Source: Desulfovirgula sp.
GTDB taxonomy: Bacteria; Bacillota; Desulfotomaculia; Desulfotomaculales; Desulfovirgulaceae
Direction: 5' to 3'
Length of the DNA: 64,000 nt
Assembly: GCA_020725525.1 (NCBI GenBank)
Contig: DYEX01000077.1
Span: 100,883 to 164,882 of the forward strand
The notes beneath the pieces are model-generated. The model was not told where the DNA came from, did no database searches, and saw only the letters and a list, made by a program, of their open reading frames with translations. Below, piece after piece: positions 1 to 9,879 of this stretch (its first letter is position 1; each line of letters opens with the position of its first letter). Both the position numbers and the translations under genes were made by a program.

Positions 1-1014
1 CTGCCCCTGGAAAGTTCCCTGGACGTGCCCGTGGAAACCATTTTTAGCGGGCCAGCAGCCAGTACCCTGGGGGTACTGGCGTTGACGCCCCCGGGGGAAA
101 CAGCGGTGGTGGTGGATATCGGCGGTACCACCACCGACCTGGCCCTGATCCTGAGCGGGCAGCCCCTGCTGGCTTCCCGGGGAGCCCGGGTGGATGACAT
201 GCTCACTCACGTGCGGGCGCTGGCGGTCAAATCGGTACCCGTAGGGGGAGATAGCGTGGTGGAACGGGTGGGTAAGGACATTATCCTTTACTCGGAACGA
301 TTGGGAGCCCCCTACTGCCTGGGCGGCCCCATGCCCACCCCCACCGATGCCTTAAGGGTGCTGGGGCTGACCAGGCTGGGAGACGTGGATCGTGCCCGGG
401 AAGCCATGCGGATGCTGGGTACCCCTCTGGGCCTTTCTGCTGAAGAAGTGGCCAACCGCATAACCACCCGGGTGATTGAAACCGTTGCCCGGGAAATCGA
501 GGGAATGTTTTCCCAATGGGAGCAGGAGCCGGCTTACCGGGTGTGGGAAGTACTGCAGAAGAAGAAGGTGCGCCCCAGTACCGTGGTGGGTGTGGGCGGT
601 GGGGCGGCTGGTTTTGTTTCCCAGATTGCGGCCCGTTTGGGTTGTTATCCGGTGATCCCGCCCTACGCTCCGGTGGCCAACGCCATCGGAGCGGCGGTAG
701 CCCGGCCCACGCTGCAGGTAACCTTAAGGGCCGACACGGAGCAGGGCATCTACATCATCCAGGAGGAAGGCTACCAGGGCAAAATCACCGAACGTTCCTT
801 TAATGAGGAAAAGGCTTTAGAACTGGCTAAACAATGGCTGGCCAAGCGGGCGGCCCGTCACGGCCTGGAAAACTGCCTGGAGGGGCTGGAGGTTACCAGG
901 CGGGAAGTCTTCAACATGGTGCGGGACTGGGTGACGGTGGGCCGCTTAATTGATGTCACTGTACAGACGCGACGGGGGATTTTGTATCACGTGGGAGTGG
1001 GGAGGGACCAGTGA
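1..1014 (+). CDS. Hydantoinase/oxoprolinase (HyuA)-family protein, C-terminal part (5' end outside window)
   Basis: Open frame from base 1; VETIFSGPAAS...VVVDIGGTTTDLALI and VVGVGGGAAGFV are ASKHA/hydantoinase-type motifs. Confidence 0.8.
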   Translation: MPLESSLDVPVETIFSGPAASTLGVLALTPPGETAVVVDIGGTTTDLALILSGQPLLASRGARVDDMLTHVRALAVKSVPVGGDSVVERVGKDIILYSERLGAPYCLGGPMPTPTDALRVLGLTRLGDVDRAREAMRMLGTPLGLSAEEVANRITTRVIETVAREIEGMFSQWEQEPAYRVWEVLQKKKVRPSTVVGVGGGAAGFVSQIAARLGCYPVIPPYAPVANAIGAAVARPTLQVTLRADTEQGIYIIQEEGYQGKITERSFNEEKALELAKQWLAKRAARHGLENCLEGLEVTRREVFNMVRDWVTVGRLIDVTVQTRRGILYHVGVGRDQ

Positions 1015-2384
1015 TGAAAAATAAAAAAACCGGCCTGGTATTTTTCCCGGCCTTTGACTGGGCCATTTCGCCCACCCACCCGGAACGGGAAGAACGCCTT
1101 TTGTACACCCGGGACCAGATTTTTGAGGAAGGGGTTTTAGATCTGCCCGAAATAGAGGAATATGCCCCCCGCCTGGCCACCATCCACGACATCGCCCGGG
1201 TGCACTTCTGTGTTCCCCGGGTGCAGAGCCAGGTTACTGAAGCCCATCTCATTGCCGCCGGTTCGGCCACCCTGCTGGCCGATGCCATTGTGTATGGAGA
1301 GCTGAAAAACGGCTTTGCCCTGGTGCGCCCCCCGGGGCACCATGCCATGCGGGTGGTCCATGGTAACCGGGGTTTTTGTAACATAAATAATGAAGCCATT
1401 CTGGTGGAATACCTGCGCCGCCATCACGGGATTAAACGCATTGCCATTGTGGATTCCGACGTACACCACGGAGATGGAACCCAGGACATTTTCTATCACG
1501 ATCCCGATGTCCTGTTTATTTCCTTTCACCAGGACGGGCGCACCATATATCCCGGAACGGGATTTCCCAGTGAACTGGGTGGCCCCGGGGCCTATGCCCG
1601 GACCATTAATATTCCCCTGCCGCCGGGACTGGGAGACGAGACCTTTCATTATGTGGTAGATAATTTGATTTTACCTATCTTAAAGGATTTTGAGCCGGAA
1701 TTTATTGTTAATTCGGCAGGTCAGGACAATCACTTTACCGATCCCCTCGGCAGCATGCGCTTTACTGCCAGAGGCTACGCGGAGTTTACCCGCAAGCTTA
1801 ACCCCCACCTGGCAGTGCTGGAGGGCGGATATGCCATTGAAACGGCCCTGCCCTACGTCAACCTGGCCATCCTGCTGGCCCTGGCCGGCCATGACTATTC
1901 TTATGTGCGCGAGCCCGAGTGGCCCGGTTCCATGCCGGAAAACCCGGAACAGGTGTCCCGGATGCAGCGCCTGGTAGAACAACTGCGGAGCATTTGGGAA
2001 AACAGGAACCGGGTGGATTTGGATAAAATTTTCGGCACGGGGCCATTTTTCCAGAGACGCAAACATATCTACTATGATACAGATTATATTGAAGAGGAAC
2101 AGCTGGAAAGGGTACGCCGCTGCCCCAGCTGTCCCGGCTATATTACCATTGATTCCCGGGCAGATCATGGTTACGGTCATCCCATCCGGGTGTTCTGCGT
2201 ATCCATACCCTTTAGTGCCTGTGGAGCCTGTCAGACGGAGGCCTACGATGCCTACGACCAGGCTAAAGGGCTTACCCAGTACCAGTTTGTCTACCTGCAG
2301 GATAAATCCACCGATACCTGCCTGGCCTTTGACCGGGATAAGGGCCAGGAATGGGTTTCCGAAGGTCCAAAGGTGGGGGAATAA
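1014..2384 (+). CDS. Histone deacetylase/acetoin-utilisation (AcuC) family protein with Cys-rich C-terminal extension
   Basis: RPPGHHA, NINNEAI, DSDVHHGDGTQDIFYHD, FISFHQ motifs; C-terminal CPSC...CGAC. Confidence 0.85.
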   Translation: MKNKKTGLVFFPAFDWAISPTHPEREERLLYTRDQIFEEGVLDLPEIEEYAPRLATIHDIARVHFCVPRVQSQVTEAHLIAAGSATLLADAIVYGELKNGFALVRPPGHHAMRVVHGNRGFCNINNEAILVEYLRRHHGIKRIAIVDSDVHHGDGTQDIFYHDPDVLFISFHQDGRTIYPGTGFPSELGGPGAYARTINIPLPPGLGDETFHYVVDNLILPILKDFEPEFIVNSAGQDNHFTDPLGSMRFTARGYAEFTRKLNPHLAVLEGGYAIETALPYVNLAILLALAGHDYSYVREPEWPGSMPENPEQVSRMQRLVEQLRSIWENRNRVDLDKIFGTGPFFQRRKHIYYDTDYIEEEQLERVRRCPSCPGYITIDSRADHGYGHPIRVFCVSIPFSACGACQTEAYDAYDQAKGLTQYQFVYLQDKSTDTCLAFDRDKGQEWVSEGPKVGE

Positions 2385-4178
2385 TTGCCGAACATCGCGA
2401 TCCTTGATGAAGCCACGGCCAACCAGATTGCCGCCGGTGAGGTGGTGGAAAGACCGGCCTCGGTAGTCAAGGAACTGGTGGAAAATTCCCTGGATGCCGG
2501 GGCCACGACCATCTCAGTGGAGATCGAACAGGGGGGCCTGACCCGCATTGTGGTCAGGGACAACGGCTGCGGGATGGATGAGGAGGACGCGCAGCTTGCC
2601 CTTTTGCGTCATGCTACCAGTAAAATCCGCGGGCCGGCGGACCTTTCCCGCATTACCACCCTGGGCTTTCGTGGGGAGGCGCTGCCCAGCATAGCCGCGG
2701 TAAGCAAAATGACCCTGAAAACCCGCCCCGCTTCTGCCGACCGGGGGACTTTTTTGGAGATAGAAGGGGGGAAGGTGATCAACAGCGGCCCCGCGGCCAT
2801 GGCTCCGGGGACCATCGTCATCGTGGAAAACCTTTTTTATAACACTCCGGCCAGGAAAAAATATATGAAATCCCCCGGTACCGAAGGAGGCGTGGTGGGG
2901 GACTACATTTTCCGCCTGGCACTGGCCCGGCCGGAGGTAGCCATACGCTTTACCCATAACCGGCGCCGGATCTTCACCTCACCGGGAACCGGTAAACTTT
3001 TGGAAGTCATTGCTGCCGTTTACGGTTCCGAGCTGGCCCGGGAAATGCTGCCGGTAGGGGATGAATCCCGGGATTGGCTGCAGATCCGGGGCTATACCGG
3101 GCGGCCCGGCCTGCACCGCAGCAACCGCCGCCAGATCACCGTGTTGATCAACGGCCGTTACGTATACAGCTCCCTGGTTACCATGGCTGTGTGTGACGCC
3201 TACCACACCCTTTTACCGGCCGGCCGTTATCCGGTGGCGGTAATTTCCCTCACCGTTACTCCAGAACTGCTGGATGTCAACGTTCACCCGGCCAAGCTGG
3301 AGGTACGGCTGGCCCGGGAAAGGGAAGTGGTGGAGGCCGTTACCCGAGCCGTTCGGGAGGCGCTGGTGGGCAGCCGGTTGGTCATCCCGGGGGCAGTACC
3401 CCCGGGGCATGATGCAGGCATACGGCGTGAGAAGGCTTTGCCAGGGGCACCCCGTTTTTTCCTGCAAGAGGCAGGACATCAAAGGGCTTTGGTTTCCGGC
3501 CGCCTCCCATGCAACCTTCCCCCGGCCAGGAAAGAGGGCTCCGTGGCCGAATCGTCCCCGTCATATGATTATACTGCGACCGATTATGCCTCGAGCCCCT
3601 TTCCTGCAGTGGAGTATGTGGGCCAGCTCATGCCTACCTATCTATTGGCTACGGGGCCTCAAGGCCTGTATATTATTGACCAGCACGCGGCTCACGAGCG
3701 GGTACTGTATGAAAAATATCTGGCCGCGCTGGCGGGCCCGGGAGCGGCTACCCAGATGCTTGTGCTACCGGTGAATGTCTTTCTTACCCACCGGGAAGCC
3801 CATCTTTTAGAAGCACACGGCGAATTCCTTGCTTCCCTGGGATTTATATTTGATTTCTTCAGCCAGGATACGGTGGTGTTACGCGGGGTACCCCTGGATT
3901 TTCCCCCGGGAGAAGGTGAATCCTACTTGAGAGACATACTGGCTTACCTGGATGAAGCCGGGCGATCCCCATCCCGGGAGGACCTGGTACATCACCTGGC
4001 GGCCCAGGCTGCCTGCCGGGCAGCCATCAAGGCGGGGGAAGGACTTTCTGCCATGGCGGCCAGGGCCCTTTTGGAGCAACTGGCGGCAACCGGGAATCCC
4101 TTTACCTGTCCCCACGGCAGGCCCACCATAATCCATCTTTCACACCAGGAACTGGCTCAACGCTTTAAACGCTGCTGA
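2385..4178 (+). CDS. mutL: DNA mismatch repair protein MutL
   Basis: IAAGEVVERPASVVKELVENSLDAGA, GFRGEALPSI, C-terminal endonuclease motif DQHAAHER; TTG start. Confidence 0.97.
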   Translation: MPNIAILDEATANQIAAGEVVERPASVVKELVENSLDAGATTISVEIEQGGLTRIVVRDNGCGMDEEDAQLALLRHATSKIRGPADLSRITTLGFRGEALPSIAAVSKMTLKTRPASADRGTFLEIEGGKVINSGPAAMAPGTIVIVENLFYNTPARKKYMKSPGTEGGVVGDYIFRLALARPEVAIRFTHNRRRIFTSPGTGKLLEVIAAVYGSELAREMLPVGDESRDWLQIRGYTGRPGLHRSNRRQITVLINGRYVYSSLVTMAVCDAYHTLLPAGRYPVAVISLTVTPELLDVNVHPAKLEVRLAREREVVEAVTRAVREALVGSRLVIPGAVPPGHDAGIRREKALPGAPRFFLQEAGHQRALVSGRLPCNLPPARKEGSVAESSPSYDYTATDYASSPFPAVEYVGQLMPTYLLATGPQGLYIIDQHAAHERVLYEKYLAALAGPGAATQMLVLPVNVFLTHREAHLLEAHGEFLASLGFIFDFFSQDTVVLRGVPLDFPPGEGESYLRDILAYLDEAGRSPSREDLVHHLAAQAACRAAIKAGEGLSAMAARALLEQLAATGNPFTCPHGRPTIIHLSHQELAQRFKRC

Positions 4179-4184
4179 CCGGAG

Positions 4185-4997
4185 GTGGTGTCTTTGTCAG
4201 CCGTGTGCGTGGTCACTACGGGTCATCGGGCCGGTGCCCCGGAGTTAAAGCTGGCCGCCTGGTTTAGCGCACGGCTGGGAGTACCCCTGGTACCGCGGGC
4301 CGGTCTTTCCCTTCCTGCCCTGGTTAGAAGGTACGGTGTATCCGGTGTGCTGGTGGTGTCGGCCCGACGGGCTTCCTATTTTTGTAATGGTGAAGAGCTT
4401 TTTTTCCATCCCAGCCTGGCCAAATTACGTATAAGTGAAATCAAAGCTGGGAAAACTGACTGGATGATTAAGGCAATGGCTTTGCAACCAGGGGATTGGG
4501 TTTTGGACTGTACCCTGGGTCTGGGGGTGGATGCTACTGTAGCCTCCTTTGTGGCCGGTAACCGGGGCCGGGTGGTAGGGGTGGAATCCTCCCCAGTACT
4601 GGCGGCCCTTGTGGAGCACGGGCTAAAGACCTATAGCGACCACGCATCCCGGGAGTTGATTGAAGCCATGGCCCGCATTGAGGTAATTTGTGCCGATCAT
4701 TTGTCTTATTTAAAAGAATTGCCTGCAGAAAGTTTTGATGTGGTTTATTTTGATCCCATGTTCCGAAAACCACTGCCAAAATCTGCGGCCATCAACCCCT
4801 TACGCTTCGTGGCTAACCCCGCTCCCCTGTCTGTTCAGGCAGTGCAGGAAGCCTTGAGGGTAGCCCGGCGACGGGTGGTAATGAAGGAAACCCGGGACAG
4901 TGGTGAATTTTCACGGCTGGGATTTACCAGGATAGAGGGGGGCAAATTTTCCCCCGTAGCTTACGGGATTATAAAAAAAAGAGGGGGTAACGGTTGA
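4185..4997 (+). CDS. Class I SAM-dependent methyltransferase (RsmJ/YhiQ-like)
   Basis: VLDCTLGLGVDATVASFV SAM-binding motif, DVVYFDPMFRKP; start may be the TTG near 4194 after GGAGGTGG. Confidence 0.8.
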   Translation: MVSLSAVCVVTTGHRAGAPELKLAAWFSARLGVPLVPRAGLSLPALVRRYGVSGVLVVSARRASYFCNGEELFFHPSLAKLRISEIKAGKTDWMIKAMALQPGDWVLDCTLGLGVDATVASFVAGNRGRVVGVESSPVLAALVEHGLKTYSDHASRELIEAMARIEVICADHLSYLKELPAESFDVVYFDPMFRKPLPKSAAINPLRFVANPAPLSVQAVQEALRVARRRVVMKETRDSGEFSRLGFTRIEGGKFSPVAYGIIKKRGGNG

Positions 4998-5968
4998 TGG
5001 AAGCACCGATACCCCTTCTGGCGATAGTTGGTCCTACTGCCGTGGGTAAAACGGCTGTTTCGGTAGAGGTAGCCCAGAGGCTGGGGGGAGAGATTGTCTC
5101 AGCCGACTCTATGCTGGTCTACCGCTACATGGACATTGGAACGGCCAAACCTACTATGGAAGAACGGCGGGGCATCCCCCATTACATGATAGACATCATC
5201 GATCCCGATGAACAGTACAGTGTGGCCCTTTACCAGACCCAGGCCCGGCGGCACATCAGTGAAATATGGCAGCGAGGGAAGCTGCCCCTTCTGGTTGGAG
5301 GTACCGGGCTGTATGTGCGTGCAGTAATTGAGCCCTATCATTTTACCGGTGCCGGCGTGGATGAAGATTTTCGCCGGCAAATGCTCAGGGAGGCAGCAGA
5401 AAAGGGGGCGCTGGCAGTTTACCAGCGCCTTGTCCAGGTGGACCCGGAGACAGCAGCCTGCGTTCATCCAAACAATTTAAAACGGGTCATCCGGGCACTG
5501 GAAGTTTATCACCTAACCGGACGACCCATGTCATGGGCCTTGCGGGAAGAAGGTAAAAGGCCCCCCTACCGCCTGCTTGTCTGCGGCTTAACCATGGACC
5601 GGCAAAAGCTGTACGAACGCATTGAGGCCCGGGTAGATAAGATGATGGAGATGGGTTTGGTGGGAGAAGTGCAGGGCCTGTTAGACCGGGGATACAGTCC
5701 CCGCTTAATCTCCATGCAGGGCCTTGGATACAAGGAAATTGCCGCCTATTTGCGGGGACTGTCTACTCTGGATGAGGCAATCTACCTGCTCAAGAGGAAC
5801 ACCCGCCGTTTTGCCAAACGACAGTTTACCTGGTTCAAGCGGGACCCGCGAATTAACTGGATAAATGTAGGACAATATACCACTTTGATGGAAGTTGCCC
5901 GAGAAATTGCGAGGCGAACAGAAGGAGTATTAATAGATACGTCGAAGAGCATGTTAGAAAAAAAATAA
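4997..5968 (+). CDS. miaA: tRNA dimethylallyltransferase MiaA
   Basis: [32 protein letters not shown]-loop and MiaA signature; directly upstream of hfq. Confidence 0.97.
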   Translation: MEAPIPLLAIVGPTAVGKTAVSVEVAQRLGGEIVSADSMLVYRYMDIGTAKPTMEERRGIPHYMIDIIDPDEQYSVALYQTQARRHISEIWQRGKLPLLVGGTGLYVRAVIEPYHFTGAGVDEDFRRQMLREAAEKGALAVYQRLVQVDPETAACVHPNNLKRVIRALEVYHLTGRPMSWALREEGKRPPYRLLVCGLTMDRQKLYERIEARVDKMMEMGLVGEVQGLLDRGYSPRLISMQGLGYKEIAAYLRGLSTLDEAIYLLKRNTRRFAKRQFTWFKRDPRINWINVGQYTTLMEVAREIARRTEGVLIDTSKSMLEKK

Positions 5969-5990
5969 CTACCAACGGAGGGACCTTCTC

Positions 5991-6230
5991 ATGAGTAAGC
6001 CACAAATAAATTTGCAGGACGCTTTTTTAAACCAGGTGCGCAAGGAAAACATACCCGTGACTATCTTTCTGGTCAATGGTTTTCAGTTAAAGGGAGTAGT
6101 AAGGGGCTTTGACAATTTCACCGTCATCCTGGAAAGCGATGGGAAGCAGATGATGGTCTATAAGCACGCCATCTCCACCGTAAGCCCGATGCGTCCCATG
6201 AGCACCACCTTTTCGGAGCAAAAAAATTAA
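5991..6230 (+). CDS. hfq: RNA chaperone Hfq
   Basis: [43 protein letters not shown]...YKHAIST, full Sm1/Sm2 motifs. Confidence 0.97.
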   Translation: MSKPQINLQDAFLNQVRKENIPVTIFLVNGFQLKGVVRGFDNFTVILESDGKQMMVYKHAISTVSPMRPMSTTFSEQKN

Positions 6231-6235
6231 AAGGA

Positions 6236-7189
6236 TCAGGGAACCGGTCTCTCCGTTGGAGGGGCCTTTTTGTTGGACTCATTTTCTATACCCGTCCCAT
6301 TTTGTTCCTGGCGCATAAAATCCCAAAAGGCTCCGGCAGCGAAACTCCCCGGCCATTCCGACGAATGGATCAGGTACAGGTCACGGGTTAGATCCACATC
6401 TTGCAGGGACACCTGATGCACCCGCCCCAGGGCCAGGGGTTCGGCGGCGGCCAGGGCTGAGACTAGGCTCACCCCCAGGCCGGCCTGTACCGCGGTAATT
6501 ACCGCCCGGGTGCTACCCAGTTCCATCACCACCCGCGCTCCTTCCAGAGAGTAGCCTGCCTGGGCCAGCTTTACCTCCAGGGAGCGGCGAGTACCCGAGC
6601 CTGGTTCTCTCAGGATCAGGGGCTGGGCCAGCAGTTCATCCGGGCTCACCGCCTTCCGTCCCACCCAGGGGTGTTCCGGTCCGACAATCAGCACCAGCCG
6701 GTCTTGATGCCAGGGCAGACATTCCAGCCCTTCCTCTTTGACGGGCGCGCCGGTTACCCCCAGATCGATTTCCCGTTCCCGCACCCAGCGAATGACCTCC
6801 CCGCTGCCGGCTATACGCAGGGTAACCTCTACTCCCGGGTAGTGGCGGTGGAAGCGGCCGATCAACAAAGGTAGCAGGTATTCACCGGGAATAGTGCTGG
6901 CGCCCAGATACAGGTGTCCTCTCTTCAGCCCTTTGAGCTCATCCAGCCCCGCCTTTATTTTTTGGTAATGACGCAGTATTTGCCGTGCTTCGGGATAGAG
7001 CAGGCGTCCGGCTTCGGTAAGCTCCACCTTTTTATCGCCGCGGTAAAATAGGGGGGCACCCAGGCTTTCCTCCAGCGATTTTATTTGAAAGCTCACTGCC
7101 GGCTGGCTCATGTAGAGCTGCCGGGCCGCTCGGGTGAAGCTCTGCAATTCGGCTACCCATAAAAAGGCTTCCAGTTGTTTCAAGTTCAT
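6236..7189 (-). CDS. LysR-family transcriptional regulator
   Basis: MNLKQLEAFLWVAELQSFTRAARQLYMSQPAVSFQIKSLEESLGAPLFYR HTH; substrate-binding C-terminal domain. Confidence 0.93.
   Translation of the reverse strand: MNLKQLEAFLWVAELQSFTRAARQLYMSQPAVSFQIKSLEESLGAPLFYRGDKKVELTEAGRLLYPEARQILRHYQKIKAGLDELKGLKRGHLYLGASTIPGEYLLPLLIGRFHRHYPGVEVTLRIAGSGEVIRWVREREIDLGVTGAPVKEEGLECLPWHQDRLVLIVGPEHPWVGRKAVSPDELLAQPLILREPGSGTRRSLEVKLAQAGYSLEGARVVMELGSTRAVITAVQAGLGVSLVSALAAAEPLALGRVHQVSLQDVDLTRDLYLIHSSEWPGSFAAGAFWDFMRQEQNGTGIENESNKKAPPTERPVP
6246..6278 (+). terminator. Rho-independent terminator of hfq, inside the 3' end of the convergent LysR gene
   Basis: GGTCTCTCC-GTT-GGAGGGGCC stem (two G-U) followed by TTTTTG. 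Confidence 0.7.
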
Positions 7190-8583
7190 GCTTGCTCCAC
7201 CGCCAGTACTGCCCTGGCTGCCGCGAGCACGGCCAGCTGGACATATTCCTTGGACAACCCTCCCTGCATGTATACCGCGTAGGGTTCACGCATAGGAGCG
7301 TCGGCGCTCAACTCGATGGAGGAACCCTGGACAAAAGTGCCAGCAGCCATGACCACCGCCTCACCGTAGCCGGGCATGTCCACCGGTTGGGGACATACAT
7401 GGGAGTCTACGGGAGAAGCCTGTTGCAGCCCCTGGCAGAAAGCAACTACCCGTTCTGGCGAGCCGAGCAAGATAGCCTGGACAATATCGGTGCGTTCTTC
7501 ATCGGGTGCGGGGTGCACTTTAAAGCCCAGACGCTCAAAGAAACGGGCGGCAAAGATGGCGCCTTTTAAAGCTTCGGCCACCACATGGGGAGCCAGGAAA
7601 AGCCCCTGGAAGAGCAGGCGCTGGTAATCGGGGCTCGGTCCCACTTCGCTGCCCAGGCCCGGCGCCGTCAGGCGATTGGCAGCCATTTCAACGTAGGGCT
7701 GCCGCCCCACCACGTAACCGCCGCTGGGAGCCAGTCCCCCACCGGGGTTTTTGATCAACGACCCGGCCACCAGATCTGCCCCCACCGCCGGAGGTTCCAG
7801 GGTTTCCACAAATTCACCATAGCAGTTGTCTACAAAAACCACCACGTGGGGGTGTTTTTTCTTAATCCATTCGATGGCCCGGCCCATCCCGTCCAGGTTT
7901 AAAGACGGGCGCAAACTATAACCCCGGGAGCGTTGAAACATTACCATCCGGGTACGCTTGTTAATGGCCTGGGCAATGTCTTGTATATTCAGACTGCCAT
8001 CGGGAAGCAGGTCTACCTGCCGGTAGGTGACGCCCAACTCCTTTAAAGACCCCGGGACATGTCCCCGAATGCCGATCATTTCCTGGAGGGTGTCGTACGG
8101 TGCTCCTTGTACGGCCAGCAGTTCATCCCCGGGGCGTAGCACGCCAAATAAGCACAGGGCAATGGCATGGGTGCCGCTAACAATTTGCCCGCGTACCAGA
8201 GCTGCCTCGGCTTGAAATACCCGGGCGTAGACCTTTTCCAGGGTTTCCCGTCCCTGATCACCGTAACCATAGCCGGTAGAACCCTTTAAATGATAATCGC
8301 TTACCCGGGCGTGGTGAAAGGCATCCAGTACCCGGGCGTGGTTTTTCCGGGCCACTGCTTCTACTTTCTGGTAATAAGGCTTTACTTCTTCTTCCACTTC
8401 TGCCGCCAACGTGGTTAAGTCTGTTGCAATCAAGCCAAGACTCCCCTTTGTGTGGTATAGATGGCATTCTTTAAACACTTTATCACGCAATTCACAGTCC
8501 GCGGTGCGTTGACCCCGGCTGCACGTGTTTGGTGTTCGTTTCCAGTGCTGGAACGCTCCTCCCGGGCGACGGCTCTGATCCAT
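7186..8583 (-). CDS. YnbB-like PLP-dependent (methionine gamma-lyase / aluminium-resistance) family protein; true start probably near 8430
   Basis: STGYGYGDQGRETLEKVYARVFQAEAALVRGQIVSGTHAI, VFVDNCYGEF, GSLIKNPGGGLAP lysine motif. Confidence 0.85.
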   Translation of the reverse strand: MDQSRRPGGAFQHWKRTPNTCSRGQRTADCELRDKVFKECHLYHTKGSLGLIATDLTTLAAEVEEEVKPYYQKVEAVARKNHARVLDAFHHARVSDYHLKGSTGYGYGDQGRETLEKVYARVFQAEAALVRGQIVSGTHAIALCLFGVLRPGDELLAVQGAPYDTLQEMIGIRGHVPGSLKELGVTYRQVDLLPDGSLNIQDIAQAINKRTRMVMFQRSRGYSLRPSLNLDGMGRAIEWIKKKHPHVVVFVDNCYGEFVETLEPPAVGADLVAGSLIKNPGGGLAPSGGYVVGRQPYVEMAANRLTAPGLGSEVGPSPDYQRLLFQGLFLAPHVVAEALKGAIFAARFFERLGFKVHPAPDEERTDIVQAILLGSPERVVAFCQGLQQASPVDSHVCPQPVDMPGYGEAVVMAAGTFVQGSSIELSADAPMREPYAVYMQGGLSKEYVQLAVLAAARAVLAVEQA

Positions 8584-8598
8584 ATTGACTGTGTTGCG

Positions 8599-9543
8599 TC
8601 AAATTCCCGGGCTGCTTTCGTGTGCCCGGAGCATATCTTCCCGGGTGATGGTCATTAATTCCTCCCGGCTGACCTGCCCCTTGCGTACCAAACGTACCGC
8701 CTGCTGGCGTATGGCCCGTTCAATAAGATTGCGCACCAGGCGGGCATTGCCGCTGTGCACGTGAACAGACCGGGTTTCTTCCAGGATTATACGCAGTTCG
8801 TCCCTGGCTCCCGGGGACAAATGGTACTGGCGCTTTTTTAGCATCAGGTCGGCTATGGCCAGGAGCTCTGCGGTGGAATAATCGGGAAAGGTGATGTGGA
8901 TGGGAAAACGGGAGCGTAAGCCCGGGTTGCTTTCCATGAACCACTCCATTTCCTGGCGGTAACCGGCCAGGATGATAATCAGATTGTCCTTCTGGTCTTC
9001 CATCCCTTTGACCAGGGCATCAATGGCTTCCCGCCCAAAATCCTTTTCACCGCCCCGGGCCAGGGAATAGGCTTCATCAATAAAGAGAATGCCTCCCAGG
9101 GCCTTTTTAATCTGCTCCCTGGTTTTTTGAGCCGTGTGTCCGATGTATTCCCCCACCAGGTCGGCCCTTTCCACTTCTACCAGGTGGCCTTTGGGTAAAA
9201 CACCCACCTCTTTGAAGAGGCGGCCGATGATGCGGGCCACGGTGGTTTTGCCCGTCCCCGGATTGCCCTTAAAGACCATGTGCAAAACCTGGGGTTCGGT
9301 GGCCAGCTTTTCCTTTTGCCGCCGGCGCTGGATTTCCACAAAGGCGTGGATTTCCCCCACCAGCTTTTTTACCCCCGCAAGACCCACCAAAGAGTCCAGT
9401 TCCTTCATGATTTCCCGGACGTTTTTCTGGCGCTGGTCTTCATCCGGTTGTCCCCCCGGTGAAAAAACAGGCAGGTTTCGGCGTTCAGTTTCCACAACCC
9501 GGTTCTGGTGACTGTGGTTTTGCCAGAGCCTGATTTTCACCAA
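8599..9543 (-). CDS. spoVK: Stage V sporulation protein K-like AAA ATPase (CbbX/SpoVK)
   Basis: GLAGVKKLVGEIHAFVEIQRRR, FKGNPGTGKTTVARIIG Walker A, GGILFIDEAYSL Walker B. Confidence 0.9.
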   Translation of the reverse strand: MVKIRLWQNHSHQNRVVETERRNLPVFSPGGQPDEDQRQKNVREIMKELDSLVGLAGVKKLVGEIHAFVEIQRRRQKEKLATEPQVLHMVFKGNPGTGKTTVARIIGRLFKEVGVLPKGHLVEVERADLVGEYIGHTAQKTREQIKKALGGILFIDEAYSLARGGEKDFGREAIDALVKGMEDQKDNLIIILAGYRQEMEWFMESNPGLRSRFPIHITFPDYSTAELLAIADLMLKKRQYHLSPGARDELRIILEETRSVHVHSGNARLVRNLIERAIRQQAVRLVRKGQVSREELMTITREDMLRAHESSPGI

Positions 9544-9879
9544 AGGTGATCACCTCGCAGGCCAGGGCTTTAATTTAAATTATACGCCTGCCGGGGGTGA
9601 TCATTGACCCTCTCTGGGAGTGCTTTACCTGTACGGTTATTATTCCCATCCACCCTTTTTCCTTTACTTTCCGTGCCGGTCCTTTTGTGCTCTCCCCTGT
9701 GTTGCGTCATAGATTTCGTACGCTCGAACTAACAAGAGCTATTTTTCTATGCCCCGATGGTTTCTCCTGCTATCGCACCGGCCTTTCTGCAAGACTCTCC
9801 AGGAGGGTTTGGTCCTTGGGTTATCGAATCATGTTAATAGTCCCAATGGCCATAATCTTCTGGGGGAGAGCTGGCTGCC

